Shown: positions 62,503-64,000 of the stretch, one piece after another
Layout: the number at the start of each line of letters is the position of its first letter
Numbering within the stretch: position 1 is the stretch's first letter
Assembly (NCBI RefSeq): GCF_900564145.1
Contig: NZ_UOOB01000001.1
Coordinates: 4,032,754-4,096,753 of the forward strand
Direction of reading: 5' to 3'
Source of the DNA: Comamonas sp. lk
GTDB taxonomy: Bacteria; Pseudomonadota; Gammaproteobacteria; Burkholderiales; Burkholderiaceae_C
Length of the DNA: 64,000 bases
Notes under the pieces: generated by a model
The model's input: only the letters and a program-made list of their open reading frames with translations
Told to the model about the DNA's origin: nothing
Databases searched by the model: none
Program-made: the position numbers and the translations under genes

Positions 62503-62523
62503 TTTTTGCGCATAGCGCAAAAA
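62503..62523. promoter_or_regulatory. Perfect palindrome in the tphR-tphC promoter
   Basis: The arms TTTTTGCGC (62503-62511) and GCGCAAAAA (62515-62523) flank a three-base ATA centre. It lies 28 nt upstream of tphR and 61 nt upstream of tphC, a suitable place for an IclR-type regulator acting on both. Confidence 0.7.
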
Positions 62524-62584
62524 CAGGTTTAACACAAAGTACGACATCCCCATACTGCAGTTCCCCACACAAGAAGGAGACAAG

Positions 62585-63553
62585 ATGCGCAACGCATCCA
62601 TTCGCAGACGCGAAGCATTGATCGGCATTGCCGCTGCGGTCGCTGCAACAGGTAGCCTGGCTCAGTCAAATCAACCTCTCAAGATTGTCGTGCCTTTCTC
62701 AGCCGGAGGTACCGCCGATGTACTGCCGCGCCTAGTAGCCGAAAAAATCCGCGCGGACTACGCAGGTGGCGTGATCATTGAAAACAAGCCCGGGGCCGGC
62801 GGAAACATCGGTGCCGATCTAGTGTTCCGGGCACAACCGGACGGAATGACAGTGCTGGCCTCCCCTCCGGGGCCCATCGCCATCAACCACAACCTCTATC
62901 AAAAGCTTAGCTTCGACCCTACTCGCTGGGTGCCAGTAACGATTTTGGCCACAGTGCCCAACGTCTTGGCCATCAACCCCAAGTTACCGACTAAGTCACT
63001 TGGCGAGTTCATTGCATACGCCAAAGCCAACCCCAAAAAAGTGACTGTGGCGACGCAAGGCGACGGCTCTACATCCCACCTGACTGCAGCCATGTTCATG
63101 CAGCTGACTGGTGTTGAGTTAACCGTCATTCCCTACAAGGGGACAGCCCCGGCACTGATCGACCTGATCGGCGGCAATGTGGATGTGTTTTTCGACAACA
63201 TCAGCTCATCGGCAACTTACCACCAAGCCGGCAAGGTGCGCATTCTGGCCATTGCCGACGAGCAGCGCTCTCAAATATTGCCCCAGGTCCCCACCTTCGC
63301 GGAGCAGCAATGGCCAGCCATGCAAGCAGTGACGTTCTTTTCTGTCGTCGCGCCCCCAGGCACGAGCTCAGAAATCGCTCAGAAGCTTCAGAAGCAGATG
63401 GCCCTGGCTCTGTCATCGAACGACATCCGCAAGCACTTTCAGGAACAGGGCGCCGTGCCCTGCGGCTGGGATCCCACCAAGACTGCTCAGTTCATCCGTC
63501 AGGAAACCGAGAAGTGGAAGAAGGTGCTGAAGGCCGCCAACGTCAAGCTCTAA
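62585..63553 (+). CDS. tphC: Terephthalate-binding Bug/TctC-type protein
   Basis: A 322-residue periplasmic binding protein. A twin-arginine-like start ([20 protein letters not shown]) is followed by [36 protein letters not shown] and the usual C-terminus ([12 protein letters not shown]). AAGGAG 5 nt before the ATG. TphC binds terephthalate and works with TctA/TctB membrane subunits encoded elsewhere in Comamonas. It is followed 14 nt later by tphA2 in the operon. Confidence 0.92.
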   Translation: MRNASIRRREALIGIAAAVAATGSLAQSNQPLKIVVPFSAGGTADVLPRLVAEKIRADYAGGVIIENKPGAGGNIGADLVFRAQPDGMTVLASPPGPIAINHNLYQKLSFDPTRWVPVTILATVPNVLAINPKLPTKSLGEFIAYAKANPKKVTVATQGDGSTSHLTAAMFMQLTGVELTVIPYKGTAPALIDLIGGNVDVFFDNISSSATYHQAGKVRILAIADEQRSQILPQVPTFAEQQWPAMQAVTFFSVVAPPGTSSEIAQKLQKQMALALSSNDIRKHFQEQGAVPCGWDPTKTAQFIRQETEKWKKVLKAANVKL

Positions 63554-63567
63554 TCCCAGGAACCAAC

Positions 63568-64000
63568 ATGCAAGAATCCATCATCCAGTGGCATGGGGCC
63601 ACTAATACACGCGTGCCTTTCGGTATCTACACTGACACAGCCAATGCTGATCAAGAACAGCAGCGCATCTATCGCGGCGAGGTCTGGAACTACCTGTGCC
63701 TGGAATCTGAAATCCCCGAGGCTGGTGATTTCCGTACTACCTTTGCCGGTGAAACACCGATAGTTGTCGTACGGGATGCCGACCAGGAAATCTACGCCTT
63801 CGAGAACCGCTGCGCGCATCGCGGCGCTCTCATCGCTCTGGAGAAATCGGGACGTACGGATAGTTTCCAGTGCGTCTATCACGCCTGGAGCTACAACCGA
63901 CAGGGAGATCTGACCGGCGTTGCCTTCGAGAAAGGTGTCAAGGGCCAGGGTGGCATGCCGGCCTCATTCTGCAAAGAAGAGCATGGCCCGCGCAAGCTCC
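63568..64000 (+). CDS. tphA2: Terephthalate 1,2-dioxygenase large (Rieske) subunit, 5' part
   Basis: The first 144 codons of the terephthalate dioxygenase alpha subunit; the gene runs off the right edge. The Rieske ligands are in [17 protein letters not shown] (CxH) and [18 protein letters not shown] (CxxH). The opening [19 protein letters not shown] matches what I recall of Comamonas TphA2. The catalytic iron site and tphA3, tphB, tphA1 should follow beyond the window. AGGA 5 nt before the ATG. It adds O2 to terephthalate, leading to protocatechuate, which the phthalate operon also produces. Confidence 0.93.
   Translation, partial: MQESIIQWHGATNTRVPFGIYTDTANADQEQQRIYRGEVWNYLCLESEIPEAGDFRTTFAGETPIVVVRDADQEIYAFENRCAHRGALIALEKSGRTDSFQCVYHAWSYNRQGDLTGVAFEKGVKGQGGMPASFCKEEHGPRKL

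Noticed and set aside
1-64000. tRNA or rRNA genes and tRNA-anchored attachment sites
   Set aside because: No cloverleaf-like or conserved rRNA segment was recognised by eye; a covariance-model search would be needed to exclude a divergent tRNA.

Overview
The window reads as chromosome of a Comamonadaceae bacterium, most likely Comamonas (a close relative such as Delftia is possible). The evidence is the right edge, which carries the start of a terephthalate operon of the Comamonas tphR-tphC-tphA2 type, together with five orphan Bug/TctC-type periplasmic binding proteins, a Burkholderiales-type porin and Comamonadaceae-style insertion sequences. No rRNA, tRNA or CRISPR array was seen.

Positions 1-32,300 are an aromatic/organic-acid catabolic region built from small modules separated by insertion-sequence debris. 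In order they are: (a) a Bug protein with a truncated possible cupin gene; (b) an IS3-family relic and a porin; (c) Bug + ThDP-dependent 2-oxoacid decarboxylase + aldehyde dehydrogenase; (d) an IS427-group IS5 element, an alpha/beta-hydrolase relic and an IS481 relic; (e) three regulators in a row: a helix-turn-helix/citrate-synthase fusion, a MarR and a LysR; (f) a full five-gene phthalate 4,5-dioxygenase operon (oxygenase, decarboxylase, Bug, reductase, dihydrodiol dehydrogenase) headed by a bacteriohemerythrin; (g) a second IS481 relic; (h) a three-component Rieske oxygenase (alpha, ferredoxin, ferredoxin reductase) divergent from a second helix-turn-helix/citrate-synthase fusion; (i) a DUF2798 membrane protein and a second IS427-type copy; (j) LysR divergent from an FAD aromatic hydroxylase + Bug; (k) a decayed IS1031-group IS5 element.

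Positions 33,200-60,700 look like a composite genomic island. It starts with a strikingly AT-rich ORFan, followed by a replication-like module (AlpA-type regulator, YagK/YfjJ-type replication protein, DUF3987 protein), a phage/ICE-like recombination module (DUF932, YqaJ nuclease, recombination-directionality-factor-like protein), an XRE regulator and two lipoproteins. Next come a type I restriction-modification locus whose hsdM is split by an intact IS481 element, a MntA-HepT toxin-antitoxin pair, two unknown proteins, H-NS, XRE and HU DNA-binding proteins, and an exported phospholipase-C-like protein. A decayed partial copy of one lipoprotein and IS3-family fragments mark the right edge. No integrase was recognised.

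Positions 61,700-64,000 hold tphR, tphC and the 5' end of tphA2.

The most interesting signals are the two helix-turn-helix/citrate-synthase fusions, which have both lost two of the three catalytic residues and so look like metabolite-sensing regulators. A recurring TTAG/CTAA promoter motif ties the porin, the first fusion gene, the phthalate operon and one further promoter together. The AT-rich ORFan beside a satellite-like replication module is also worth attention.
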